This document shows, in pieces, positions 9,601 to 20,600 of a stretch of 64,000 bases of DNA. Source of the stretch: Solea solea (taxonomy: Eukaryota > Chordata > Actinopteri > Pleuronectiformes > Soleidae); NCBI RefSeq assembly GCF_958295425.1, contig NC_081153.1, positions 1,605,613 through 1,669,612 of the forward strand. The letters are read 5' to 3'. The first letter of the stretch is position 1. Each line of letters opens with the position of its first letter. Below the pieces are notes generated by a model, which was not told the DNA's origin, did no database searches, and saw only the letters and a list, made by a program, of their open reading frames with translations. The translations under genes and the position numbers were made by a program.

Positions 9601-11541
9601 CAGGCCACTCCCCTCATCGCTAAATTCTGCACCTGCAGAGAAAAAAAACGACGAGTCAGAGCTTCACTCAGCACATTGTTCACACGTCCACAAAAACACA
9701 CACACACACCTGCTCGTTGTCTGAGTGACAGCTGATGGAGGAGGAAGTGGGCGGAGTCACCTCTGGCTGCTGTTGCTGAGCCTGTGGCTGCTGCTGCTGC
9801 GTGATGGTCGCCACGGCAGTGGTCGCCGTGTTACCGGGCATGAAGATGAGCTGAGAGGAGATGGGAGCGCGGAGCGAGCGGTTCACCTGCAGAGTGACAG
9901 AGACGTCTGTGTTACAGCGCCACACACAGGCCTGGCATACACACTACACTGTGTTACAGCGCCACACACAGGCCTGGCATACACACTACACTGTGTTACA
10001 GCGCCACACACAGGCCTGGCATACACACTACACTGTGTTACAGCGCCACACACAGGCCTGGCATACACACTACACTGTGTTACAGCGCTACACACAGGCC
10101 TGGCATACACACTACACTGTGTTACAGCGCCACACACAGGCCTGGCATACACACTACACTGTGTTACAGCGCCACACACAGGCCTGGCATACACACTACA
10201 CTGTGTTACAGCGCCACACACAGGCCTGGCATACACACTACACTGTGTTACAGCGCCACACACAGGCCTGGCATACACACTACACTGTTACAGCGCCACA
10301 CACAGGCCTGGCATACACACTACACTGTGTTACAGCGCCACACACAGGCCTGGCATACACACTACACTGTGTTTACAGGACACAGAGAAAAAGATGTTTC
10401 TGTGTGGACCTGGACCTGAACATGAACATGAACATGAACATGAACATGAACATGAAGCTGAACCTGGACCTGAACCTGAACCTGAACCTGAACCTGAACC
10501 TGAACATGGACCTGGACCTGGACCTGGACATGAACATGAACATGAACATGAACATGAACATGAACATGGACCTGAACCTAAACCTAAACCTAAACCTGAA
10601 CGTGGACCTGGACCTGGACCTGGACATGGACATAAACCTAAACCTAAACCTGAACCTGAACCTGAGCAGACTCTGATGTCGGCAGGTGTGAGTTCACAGG
10701 TGGGAAACATCCCTCACCCTCAGGTACATCTGTCCCTGTCCTGCTGCCGTCCCACTCAGAAGCACCGACTGGCTGATGGTGGATGTCGCCGAGGCGACCG
10801 TTGGACGACTGCTGGGGGCGGAGCCTGATCCTGCGGTTACACTCGTCTGAATATAAAAAAATATGGATTATTGATGTCAGTGTTTACTGAACGAGCAAAT
10901 GGACAAATGAACTGAGGACAGACGGACGTACAGACGCCGTGCTGGTCGTCTGAGACGAACTGCTGCTGCTGGACGGACTGGACTGACGACTGGCTGCCAG
11001 CGTCGCCTGAGAGGAGGAGGAGGAGGAAACAGGAAGGACGGACAGATAGAAGGTAAGAGATTAGGAGATTAGGACAGGAGAGAGATTCTCTGTGAAAGTT
11101 CACCTGTTGAACAGCAGCCAGATTCTGCAGCTGAGCGTTGTTTATCTGCTGCTGCAGCATCAGCTGCTGGAAGTACTGAGCGGCGTTAGGCTGACGCTGC
11201 AGCGCCTGCAGAGCCTGAGAGAGCAGGAGCAGGAGGAGAGAGTAGAGGAGAGGAGAGGAGAGGAGAGAGAGAGAGAGAAGAGAAGAGAAGTTACTAAGTA
11301 ACTTTGTTTACAGCTGTTCAAAACCACAAAACATCACCCGTTTACTGATGAAAATATGAAAATAAAATGCAACTAATCATTTCTGCATTATTTAAAATAC
11401 ACACACACACACACGTACCTGCACCGCCTGTCTTTCATACAGAGACATGGAGTTCATGGGTGAGGGGCGGGACGTGCTCCCAGACGCTGTGCTCCCATTG
11501 GTGGAGGCTGTCTGCTGGTTCTGTTCTCCATCTGTCTCCAT
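6516..11541 (-). CDS. phc1: Polyhomeotic-like protein 1 (PRC1 subunit), 3' exons missing from window
   Basis: Nuclear Polycomb repressive complex 1 subunit. Eleven coding exons with GT-AG introns and consistent phases: 11419-11541, 11104-11214, 10932-11006, 10718-10846, 9710-9886, 9551-9632, 7891-8846, 7112-7247, 6858-7024, 6704-6782, 6516-6603 (about 707 codons). The start gives METDGEQNQQ, then MSLYERQAVQALQALQRQPN, a PHC signature. Later come LMLQQQINNAQLQNLAAVQQ, a Gln-rich stretch, AQTLVVQPLQ, PHIPVQIVGARQ, the HD1 block (PPQAVVKPHVLTHLIEGFVI then QEGAEPFP) and the FCS zinc finger (LKCEYC, FRGTKRFCSMSCAKR). METxxEQ at the start and the slc2a3 neighbour favour phc1 over phc2. The C-terminal SAM domain is absent from the window; exon 6516-6603 ends in phase 2 with a good GTAAGA donor, so more exons should lie left of base 1. 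Confidence 0.9.
6604..6703 (-). other. phc1: 100-nt phc1 intron with complementary CA and TG tracts
   Basis: Read on the transcript strand, the intron opens GTAACCGTTTACACACACAC and has a TGTGTGTG tract shortly before the CTCCTCAG acceptor. The CA and TG tracts can pair and would bring the two splice sites together. A similar arrangement has been reported for many zebrafish introns. Confidence 0.75.
7260..7880. other. phc1 intron, AT-rich
   Basis: The intron between exons 7891-8846 and 7112-7247 is AT-rich. I see no gene, tandem repeat or recognisable mobile element. Confidence 0.5.
8680..8715. repeat. Coding trinucleotide repeat (poly-Ser) in phc1
   Basis: A GGA/GAG repeat on the plus strand encodes a run of about ten serines in the large phc1 exon. 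It is in frame and likely length-variable. Confidence 0.7.
8850..9545. other. phc1 intron, AT-rich
   Basis: AT-rich intron between exons 9551-9632 and 7891-8846. A few short ORFs here have no family resemblance. Nothing else is seen. Confidence 0.5.
9905..10374. repeat. 42-bp minisatellite, about 11 copies, in a phc1 intron
   Basis: A near-perfect unit beginning TGTGTTACAGCGCCACACAC and continuing AGGCCTGGCATACACACTAC repeats about eleven times, with one copy shortened at about 10285. Because 42 is a multiple of three, both strands stay open by chance. It ends about 20 bases from the acceptor of phc1 exon 9710-9886. Confidence 0.95.
10402..10668. repeat. Hexanucleotide repeat array (CCTGAA/CATGAA/CCTGGA)
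   Basis: Blocks of CATGAA, CCTGAA, CCTGGA and CCTAAA hexamers alternate in runs, giving a nested block structure. The array shares a phc1 intron with the 42-bp minisatellite. Apparent His-Glu and Pro-Glu repeat ORFs are a by-product of the hexamer. Confidence 0.93.
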
Positions 11542-11639
11542 GACTGCTGAGGAGGAGGGCAGGAGGAGGAGGAGGAGGAGGAGGAGAGGAGGAAGTGCGA
11601 GTGAAACACTGATGAAAAATGATCACACATCAAAGTTAC

Positions 11640-12050
11640 CAAGAACAATAATTAACAAGACAATCAGAGCTGCAGACTTCACTCTATTTACACAAGCCTC
11701 TGTCGGCCTCTGCTGGTCATGTTGGTAAGTGCAGAACACAAACAAACACAAACCAACACACACACACACAGCCACTGAAAACAATGGGATGAGCAGATTT
11801 AATCATCAGTATTGATATTTGATATCGACCTAAAGGAGAGGATCAGGTTTCAGAGAAAAAAACCTTCATTTTAAAACAATTTAAAGACAATTTTAAGAAA
11901 CACAAATAAAAAATGTTATACTTGATGGTTAAAGATTTTTCTATGGCTGATAAAATATAATACATATACACATATATATATATATATATGTATATATACA
12001 CATATATACATATATATGTATATATACACATATATGTATATATACACATA

Positions 12051-12085
<35 letters not shown>

Positions 12086-12720
12086 ACACATACATACATA
12101 TATGTATAATATAACAAATAATAGAACAACAAAGAAATTCAGGAACCACAAACACTGATGATCCGTTTCCCCACTGTCTACACTGCAGTGAAATTATTTA
12201 CAGTATTTATAATAAAATAATAATAAAACTAAATTAAATACATGAAACTTGTCATTAAAAAATAAAAAAATGTCAACTTGTGGATGAAAAAATACAACTT
12301 TAGTGATTTAGCACTCGGCAGAGAAGAAGAAAAAAAAACTTTCATTAAGAAATGGAAAATAATAATAAAACGGTCTATCTCTATATATGTTTAGTTATAA
12401 TTGTGTTGTAAATTAAAAATCACACAAATGTGTTGTTTACACTGAAGAACGATATATCGGTAATCAATTAGTGATATCGGTGTTTGAGGTTGTGATATCG
12501 GTCGTCGATAATCGATTAAAACTTATTTTTAATGGATTATCGATTTGTTAACACTGTATTTATATTTAATATTTTGAATTATAAAGTGTTTTTATCACAT
12601 TAGCCTCAAACAAAAACTGTAACTTGTGCAGAGATTGTGTTTTTACTCCTCGTGAATCTTTATTTAAACACATTTATTCATTAATGTTAGAACACATGTA
12701 TATACGCTGAGCCTGTCTGT
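11640..12720. other. phc1 first-intron or 5' region, AT-rich, with TA/CATA microsatellite
   Basis: AT-rich DNA upstream of the first phc1 coding exon. It includes a TATA/CATA repeat at about 11965-12110, which can form cruciforms. No coding exon is seen. Confidence 0.6.
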
Positions 12721-12724
12721 CTGT

Positions 12725-13115
12725 CACAGATGCTAACGTTAGCTCCCTCCCTCCTCCTCTCCTCCATGTTCCTCCGCTAGCCTCCCGCTGCTAACCTCCT
12801 CCTCCTCCTCCGCCGCCGCCGCCTCCTGCTCCTCGGTACCGGGGTTCTGGCTCGGCTCTCCCCGCGGTGGCTGCTCCAGCTCCGGGCTGCCGCGTGGACG
12901 AAGCCTCGCAGCACGTGTTTATTGTGTTAATTTCTCCTCTTCTCCTTATTCTCCTTCTTCTCCTCCTCTGCAGCAGCAGCAGCAGTGTTGTTGATGATGA
13001 TGATGATGGTGATGCGTTCACGGACTCCAGCATAAATCTGCAGCTGGAGGGAAACGCCTCCTCCTCTAGTTTTTTCTGCTTCTGTCGTTTCCGGCGCAAT
13101 GTGATGGCGTAGGCA
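12725..13115 (-). promoter_or_regulatory. Likely phc1 promoter / 5' UTR region
   Basis: This GC-rich, CpG-containing block (CCGCCGCCGCCGCC, CCCCGCGGTGG) stands out from AT-rich flanks, about 1.2-1.6 kb upstream of the phc1 initiator Met. Its position and composition suggest a promoter with a noncoding first exon. It contains CTC/CAG/GAT triplet repeats. No TATA box or transcript evidence is available. Confidence 0.5.
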
Positions 13116-15185
13116 AAGGTGGGGGGGGGGGGTTAATGGGGGAGGGGCAGTTGGAAAGGGTGGGGGGCCACTTTATATTCTCACTGGTTCATTTGATCCT
13201 GGACTGAGCTGGTAGCAAAACAAACACACCTTCTCCTTAACTAATTAGAATTCTATTCTACATTTTTGATTTTGATCCTACATTTCCCACAATGCAATTG
13301 GATTAAAACTTTAAGATAAAAACAGATTGTTGCGTAAAAAAAAAACAACAACTTTGTCCTGATTAAAAAAACATTCATTTATTTTGATATTAGTAAGAAT
13401 TAATTAACATAAATAACATAATTATTACCAGTGACCAAACTGAATCTTTGAAACACTGCTATATGATTCATCATCAATTATTAAAGTAACAAAAATAGAT
13501 TCAAATTGTTGTTAAATTAACTATTATTTATTGCTGAACAGAATTATTCAATTCAACATTTTTGTCTTTTTCAAATTGAATTCCATGTTGTTTTTTGTTT
13601 GATTGATTTTTTGTTTCTTTGACTCAAACATTACCAACATGGCAGCATCATAATTAGCTTGAAAAAAAACTACATTTCTACCAAAATATTGAAACAAATC
13701 TCCTGCGCCTCAACATTTATGAACATAAATGAATGAGAGTAAAATGAAATAAATCATCGGTGTTGCTCAGTAAAACTTTTGTGTCTCTTTCTCGTGATGA
13801 ACACATGCAACACATATTTAAAACTTTGAAAATACACATTTACATATAAATACTCTATAATTATGCAGTTGTTAGAGCTGAGTTTTTTTATCTGGGTTCA
13901 TTTATTCTCCTAAAATCCAGATTTTTATGTTTTTGGTTGTTTTTTTTACCAAACTGCAAAATTTTCTAAATTCATGCATTATTTTTCTTGAATAACCAAA
14001 TTATTCATTCCTGTTGAATAATTTGTCAAGTTTCCCTCTGACATATGAGAACAATGACATCAAGAGAATTTCAGAATTTTAACTTTTATCTCAGAATTTT
14101 GACTTGTTCACAAAATTTATCAGAATTTTTACTTTTCACATATTTCTCAGAATTTTGACTGATAACAGAAATTTGACTTTTTTCACATAGTTTCTCAGAA
14201 TTTTGACTTTTTCCACAAAATTTCTCAGAATTTTGACTTTTCTTACAAAAGAACTTTATCTTGCTCAAAAACTAAAGAAAAGTTATGAATTTCTGTAAAA
14301 AATTCCCTATGACGTGTGACATCGTGAAAATGCTGAACCGGACTTTCAAACAAAATGAATCATGGGAAAGAAATTGCCTTATGAATCAATAATTATCTTT
14401 ATTATTGTTTAAATCCATACAAGTGTCAGGTTGAGGAAGCAGTGTGTTAGCATAGCCACAGAGTTAAAGGAGGCGGAACACGACACTAGACGTTTTCATC
14501 AGTGCAAACACAGCACGTAACCATCATCCACAAACACAATGATACATAAAACCAACATGGCTTCATCCAGAATCAAATAAATATTCATCTTAACATCTCT
14601 CTTTATCTATATTTTACATATATTATTCTATATTATACATATATTATATATATTGTTGTATTATTATACATATATTATACATCTGTCTTCGCTCTGTCTA
14701 AATATATTTGTCTTCAGTATAAATCCTTTACAATTTTTGTCAGGATGAATATTTTTGCAGTGCAGCCGAAAGGTAAATAATTACAGAAGAACATCAGGGC
14801 CACATGAAAAGGTTTTTCATTTTTATTTAAATAAATTCTGACTTTAATCAGGAAATTCAGACATGAATTTCAGAATTCTGACTTTAATCAGGAAATTCTG
14901 ACTGATTAGTGTTCTGAATTTTTCTTTTTTTTTTGTTTTGTTTCCAAATAAAGTGACCCTAATTCTTTTCCATAAATAATACATACGGTGAAATAAATAA
15001 TAAATAAATAAATAAATACATAAATATGTTCTTAAAGTGCAGCATGGGAGAAATATAGGCTTTTTTAAAATAACTGGCGCAACCACGACAGAATATAGAA
15101 AATTTTCTTTGCGTCATACATTTATACGCTACACACACACACACACACACACACTGTTGGATAAAACATTAAAGGTAGCGTGCCA

Positions 15186-15228
<43 letters not shown>

Positions 15229-16935
15229 CTAACAAAGCATCACATCTAGACCTGATGAGTTGATTCAGAAAAACAGTGGAATCACAATCATGTTTTCGTG
15301 GCGTGTGAAGGAAGAATATTTTTTTTCATGAGTTTGTAAAACCTTTAGGAAAACATTATGGCCAGGATTTCAGATTTCGTTGAGCGCGTGACGTATTTCG
15401 GAGACTAATCGATGAACAAAAGTCGTCAAACGTGGCGAGTACAGAGCGTTCAGATTTCATAATTCTCATTTTAAAATGTAAGTCTTTGGACCTCATCGTC
15501 TCGTTTTTCAGCTCTGGAGGACAAAACTTACAAACTTTAACCTCTGTTTTATGTGCGCCCCCTACTGACCCACTGAAAGAACAACACTTTTTGACACTAA
15601 CGTAGACTTAGCCATCAGAAAATATTGAGAACGTAGAATTTCTGATTAGTTTTTGTTCCTGACTTCTCACATGCGATCATCGCTAGCTTACAAAAACATT
15701 AGCTAGAGTTGCAACATTAATAATCAGCTGCTTTCATATTTTCACTTCCTGTTAAAATAACGTTGTTTACCTCTGAAACAAAACAATAACTTTAGCCTCT
15801 AATCATGATCCTTGTGTGTTGTTGTGTTCAGACTTACTGCCTAAATTAGCAAAGTGGCTACTTAATATAGCTCCCAGCAGGCAGCAAGAATACCAGCGGT
15901 TGTTGTATCAACATGTTGGTTTGCTAGCTTAGGTTTAGCCATTAAGCATCATTTAAAGATATAGAAATAAATAAGTTTGGACAATATCAATATCAATTAT
16001 GACCGCTGATTAGTTCCTGGCTAGTTTACCTCCTAGCCTAATCCATAGCTAGGCTAAACAGCTCTAGAAGGTATGAAGAATGCTAGTTTCTGTTGCGCTC
16101 TTTTGCTAGCTCAGACTTAGCCTTCAGATGGTGTTAAGGGACTAATAAATGTTTTGAAAATATAGTATATTAAAACAAAAGAAGTTCCCGGCTAGCTTAC
16201 CTGAACTTAGGTAAAGGTAAAGTTAGCTACGGAAGTTAGCAAGAACGGCATGCTATGTTGTTTAGCATTTGTCTTTGCTGTTTAACGTGGACAGAAACGA
16301 TCTAAACGGTCTAAAGCCACGCCCACTGTTCTGTACCTCTGCTTGTTGTTTAAACAGCGTTAGCATTTGACTACGCTAATATTAGGCTAAAGATTCAACA
16401 CTGATGCACATTTGAACAATTCTTACTTACTCTAATATCAGCGAGTACACGCAGGTGCTTCAGTAGATGCTTTGACATTGAGTGCTAACATGCTAACCAA
16501 CGTCTACATGGCCACCTGTGGCTCTACTGCTAACTTTGCCGCTTGAAGGAGGCGTGTCTAAACGGAGAAATGTGATTTGACCACATCACTGATAGCAAAG
16601 CTCTCCATTTACGTTTTTAAAGGTTTATATAATCCGGGCTAATCTGGAAAAAGAATCACAACAAGACGACGTTTACGTCATAATTTTCTCTTCGACAGGA
16701 AAATATACATTAATCTACTCTAATCTACTAAATTTAAAACTACTGAGCTAAAGCGTGTTTTCAGCAAATCTTATAAAGAACTAAATTAGCTTCTTCTTTC
16801 AAATATTGCAGCTCAAACATTAACCGAAAAAAGACGACAAACCACGACACACTGTGAATTGTGTCGTAAAATGGTCGAAGCACCTAACTGTGTTTCAGAA
16901 TAATACAAGCTGTGGTTACATCTGTTCTACAAGTG
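13116..16935. other. Intergenic region between slc2a3 and phc1
   Basis: Mostly AT-rich DNA without genes. It includes a 12-base G-run near 13120, a degenerate tandem of TTCTCAGAATTTTGACTT (about 14080-14260, with relatives at 14850-14910), CA repeats at about 15131-15153 and 15189-15222, and a stretch rich in GCTAGC/TAGCTA tetramers (15680-16560). Part may be the slc2a3 3' UTR. Confidence 0.55.
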
Positions 16936-16939
16936 TGTG

Positions 16940-17142
16940 AAAGGACCAGTGTGTACGATTTAGTGGCATCTAGTGGTGAAGCTGTATATTGCAACCGACA
17001 AAATTCAGTGCATTTAAGAAACTACGGTGGCCTTCAGGTGCCAAGAATCTCCATTCTGGGAAACAACACGACACACTGTTACAAGTATTATAGATCATTC
17101 TCTGTTGATGGATCCTCACTAAATTCTACACATTACACCTTT
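16940..17142. mobile_element. MITE, about 203 bp
   Basis: The ends are imperfect inverted repeats: AAAGGACCAGTGTGTACGAT on the left against the reverse complement of CTAAATTCTACACATTACAC followed by CTTT on the right. This matches a common fish non-autonomous DNA element, as I remember it. It explains the small plus-strand ORF here. Confidence 0.75.
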
Positions 17143-17149
17143 AGTGAAC

Positions 17150-17690
17150 GTTCAGTACTTTGGCATCGCGGAAAAAAACCTCTTGAGTTTTTGTCATTTC
17201 ATTATCAGCAGCGAAAAAGGCAGAGTATGAATTTAAAAATAAAATCCCTTCTGAAATTCTTCCTTTACGACACGAGAGGGACGGATAAATATAATATGTT
17301 TAAATATTGAAATATTACAGGACAAAACTACAGCTACACACGTATATTGCACGTTAACGCCTGTCAGAAAACTTTAAAGACAATAAAAACACGTCACTCC
17401 ACTCACACGACACGCACTTTAAACTCAGGAGGAACTGGACACGCCCACGCCGGTTTACAACTGACCTCTGACCCCGGGTATCACCTCCCAGACAACCGGT
17501 GGTGAGGTGGGTCGACCCCAGGTCGCTCATAGGAATGTGTACGTTGGTTGTTAATGGGAGGTTTTGTACGATAACAGTCGGGAGGATGTAAAAGAAGGAA
17601 TTATCATTTTGAAGCACAGACGTGTGAGTGCAGCGTGACCTTTCAACTCAACTCATTTCCCTTCGTTTAGAACCTCCTTCCACTCGTGAC
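17150..17690 (-). other. Probable slc2a3 3' UTR
   Basis: Directly downstream of the slc2a3 stop codon on the minus strand. No other gene or strong repeat is seen. The polyadenylation site was not fixed. Confidence 0.5.
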
Positions 17691-17694
17691 AACT

Positions 17695-20600
17695 CTACAC
17701 GCTCTCCTGCATTGTCTGCTTCAACTTGTCGTCCAGGGGTGTGGTTTCGGCCGCGGGAGGCGGGGCTTTGGCTGTAGCTGCCGCCTCCACCAGCGGCACC
17801 TTCTCCTTCAGGGGTGAGGCCGGAAGTGTCACGCCGGCGCTGGCGCCGCCCTGGGGAGGATCCTCGAGGGACGAGGAGGTGGGAGGCGGACCTCCGCCAA
17901 AGCCGCGGGCGATCTCGTCGAAGGTCTTACCCTTCGTCTCCGGGACTTTGATGAAGGTGAAGATGAAGAAGAGGATGAGGAAGGTGGTGAAGATGAGGAA
18001 GACCCACGGCCCGCACACCTCCTGCACCGAGGAAGAAGATTTTACATGTTAACTGTTTCCATGGAAACATTTCACTGGAAAGTTTGTGTCGCTTTGTAAA
18101 ACCACACACGCACGCGCACGCGCACGCACACACACACGCACACGTGCACACACACACGCACACGCACACGCACACGCACAGGAGTAGTTGATCCGCTGCT
18201 GCCTCCATCACTAATCACTAAGTTCTAATGTCTTATTTTATTAAAATCCTTCGCTAACATTGACCTCAGTGACACAGAGTGACCACACGAGGCAGCAGAG
18301 GACCAGCAGCTCCTGATCGTGAACGTGTTCTTTTCGTGGTCAGAAAGTGGACGTGCGCGGTCACTCACCACCAGTTTGGGGAAGCTCATCCCGACCAGGA
18401 AGTTGGCCGTCCAGTTGCAGCAGCCGGCCACAGCCATGGCGGCCGGGCGCGGCCCCTGAGAGAACAGCTCGGCCACGATGAACCAGGGGATCGGCCCGGG
18501 GCCCAGTTCAAACATGGCCACGAACAGCATGATGGCCAGGATCGCCACGTAGCTCATCGCTGGGATGCTCACCTGAGAATAAAGAATACATGAACACAAC
18601 ATGAACATGACTGCAGTAACCAGTTCACAGGCTAGAGGTCGCTGTTGTGGATGTTTTATAAAAGTCACCAGCAGCAGGGAGACGGTCATGAGCAGAGCGC
18701 TGACCGCCATTCCACCAAGACCCAGGAGGTGCAGAGTCCTCCGACCCGCCTTCTCCACCAGGAAGAGCTGCAGGACACAAGAGGACACATGAACATACAG
18801 GAACCAGAGAGGTTCACCAAGTCCAGGTCCAGTCCAAAGTCCAAACTTTCTTCACGAGTCAAAGTCAAGTCTGACGTCTTTTGGTCCAAGTCCAATTACA
18901 AGTCTTTCTTTATGAGTCCGTTAAGTCCCAAGTCTTTGAGGGACAAGTCCAAGTTGTCGTGTCCAGGTCTCAGACAGGAGTCCTGGTCTCAGACAGGAGT
19001 CCTGGTCTCAGAGTGGAGTCCTGGTCTCAGACAGGAGTCCTGGTCTCAGAGTGGAGTCCTGGTCTCAGACAGGAGTCCTGGTCTCAGACAGGAGTCCTGG
19101 TCTCAGACTTGAGTCCTGGTCTCAGACTGGAGTCCTGGTCTCAGACAGGAGTCCTGGTCTCAGAGTGGAGTCCTGGTCTCAGACAGGAGTCCTGATCTCA
19201 GACTTGAGTCCTGGTCTCAGAGTAGAGTCCAGGTCTCAGACTTGAGTCCTGGTCTCAGACAGGAGTCCTGGTCTCAGAATGGAGTCCTGGTCTCAGACTT
19301 GAGTCCTGGTCTCAGACTGGAGTCCTGGTCTCAGACTGGAGTCCAGGTCTCAGACTTGAGTCCTGGTCTCAGACAGGAGTCCTGGTCTCAGAGTAGAGTC
19401 CTGGTCTCAGACTGGAGTCCTGGTCTCAGACAGGAGTCCAGGTCTCAGACTTGAGTCCTGGTCTCAGAGTGGAGTCCAGGTCTCAGACTTGAGTCCTGGT
19501 CTCAGACAGGAGTCCTGGTCTCAGAATGGAGTCCTGGTCTCAGAGTGGAGTCCTGGTCTCAGACAGGAGTCCTGGTCTCAGAGTGGAGTCCAGGTCTCAG
19601 ACTTGAGTCCTGGTCTCAGACTGGAGTCCTGGTCTCAGAGTGGAGTCCAGGTCTCAGACTTGAGTCCTGGTCTCCGACAGGAGTCCTGGTCTCAGAATGG
19701 AGTCCTGGTCTCAGAGTGGAGTCCTGGTCTCCGACAGGAGTCCTGGTCTCCGACAGGAGTCCTGGTCTCCGACAGGAGTCCTGGTCTTAGAGTGGAGTCC
19801 TGGTCTCAGAGTGGAGTCCTGGTGTCAGAGTGGAGTGTGACTCACAGAGACGATGGTGAAGATGGTGTTGACGATCCCGGCTCCGATGGTGGCGTAGATG
19901 GGCTGCTTCACACCAGCGTCAGCAAAGATTCCTGTGGAGTAGTAAAACACCTGCAGAGACAAACACGTCATTAACAATTATACTTTAAACTTTATTGATC
20001 AGCTGTGTTATTGACGGTGCCGCTGACTCACGGCGTTGATCCCCGACAGCTGCTGTGAGAGCTGCAGCATGACGGCGATGAGGAGCGGCTGACGATACGA
20101 GGCAGAGCGGAACAGCTCGGCGATGGTCACCTTCTTCTCCATCGCCATCTTAGCGCTCTCCTCCTTCATCTCCTGCATGTCTTTACTGACGTCCTCGCTG
20201 CCGCGCAGACGCACCAGAGCTGTGGACACAATCACATGTGAGAGAACACATGAGAAAACCTGCCATTGTTACCAGAATCATTCAAAACACACGTTTATGA
20301 GGGGCGTTGTTGGTGTCAGTGAAAACATGCTGTCCCCACTCACTCTCCCACACCAAAGCCCACACAGCAAACCAGTGATTTTAGCTGCGGGGACACAGGA
20401 GCTGCTGGTCCTCTGCTGCCTCGTGTGGTCACTGTGTGTCACTGAAGTTAATCTGAACAAAGCCGAATTTTACAAAATCAGACATTAGTATTTAGTGATG
20501 GAGGCAGCAGTGGATCAACATCTCCTGTGTGTGTGTGTGTGTGATGTTAGAATCACTGATGTTCTCTGTGGGCTTTGGTGTGGGAGAATGAGTGGTTTAC

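Noticed and set aside
9725..10828. Long plus- and minus-strand ORFs with HE, PE, NL or ARPVCGAV repeats
   Set aside because: They are translations of the 42-bp and hexanucleotide arrays, open because unit lengths are multiples of three; they lie in a phc1 intron.
16912..17310. 132-aa plus-strand ORF
   Set aside because: It spans a MITE with inverted ends and shows no protein family resemblance.
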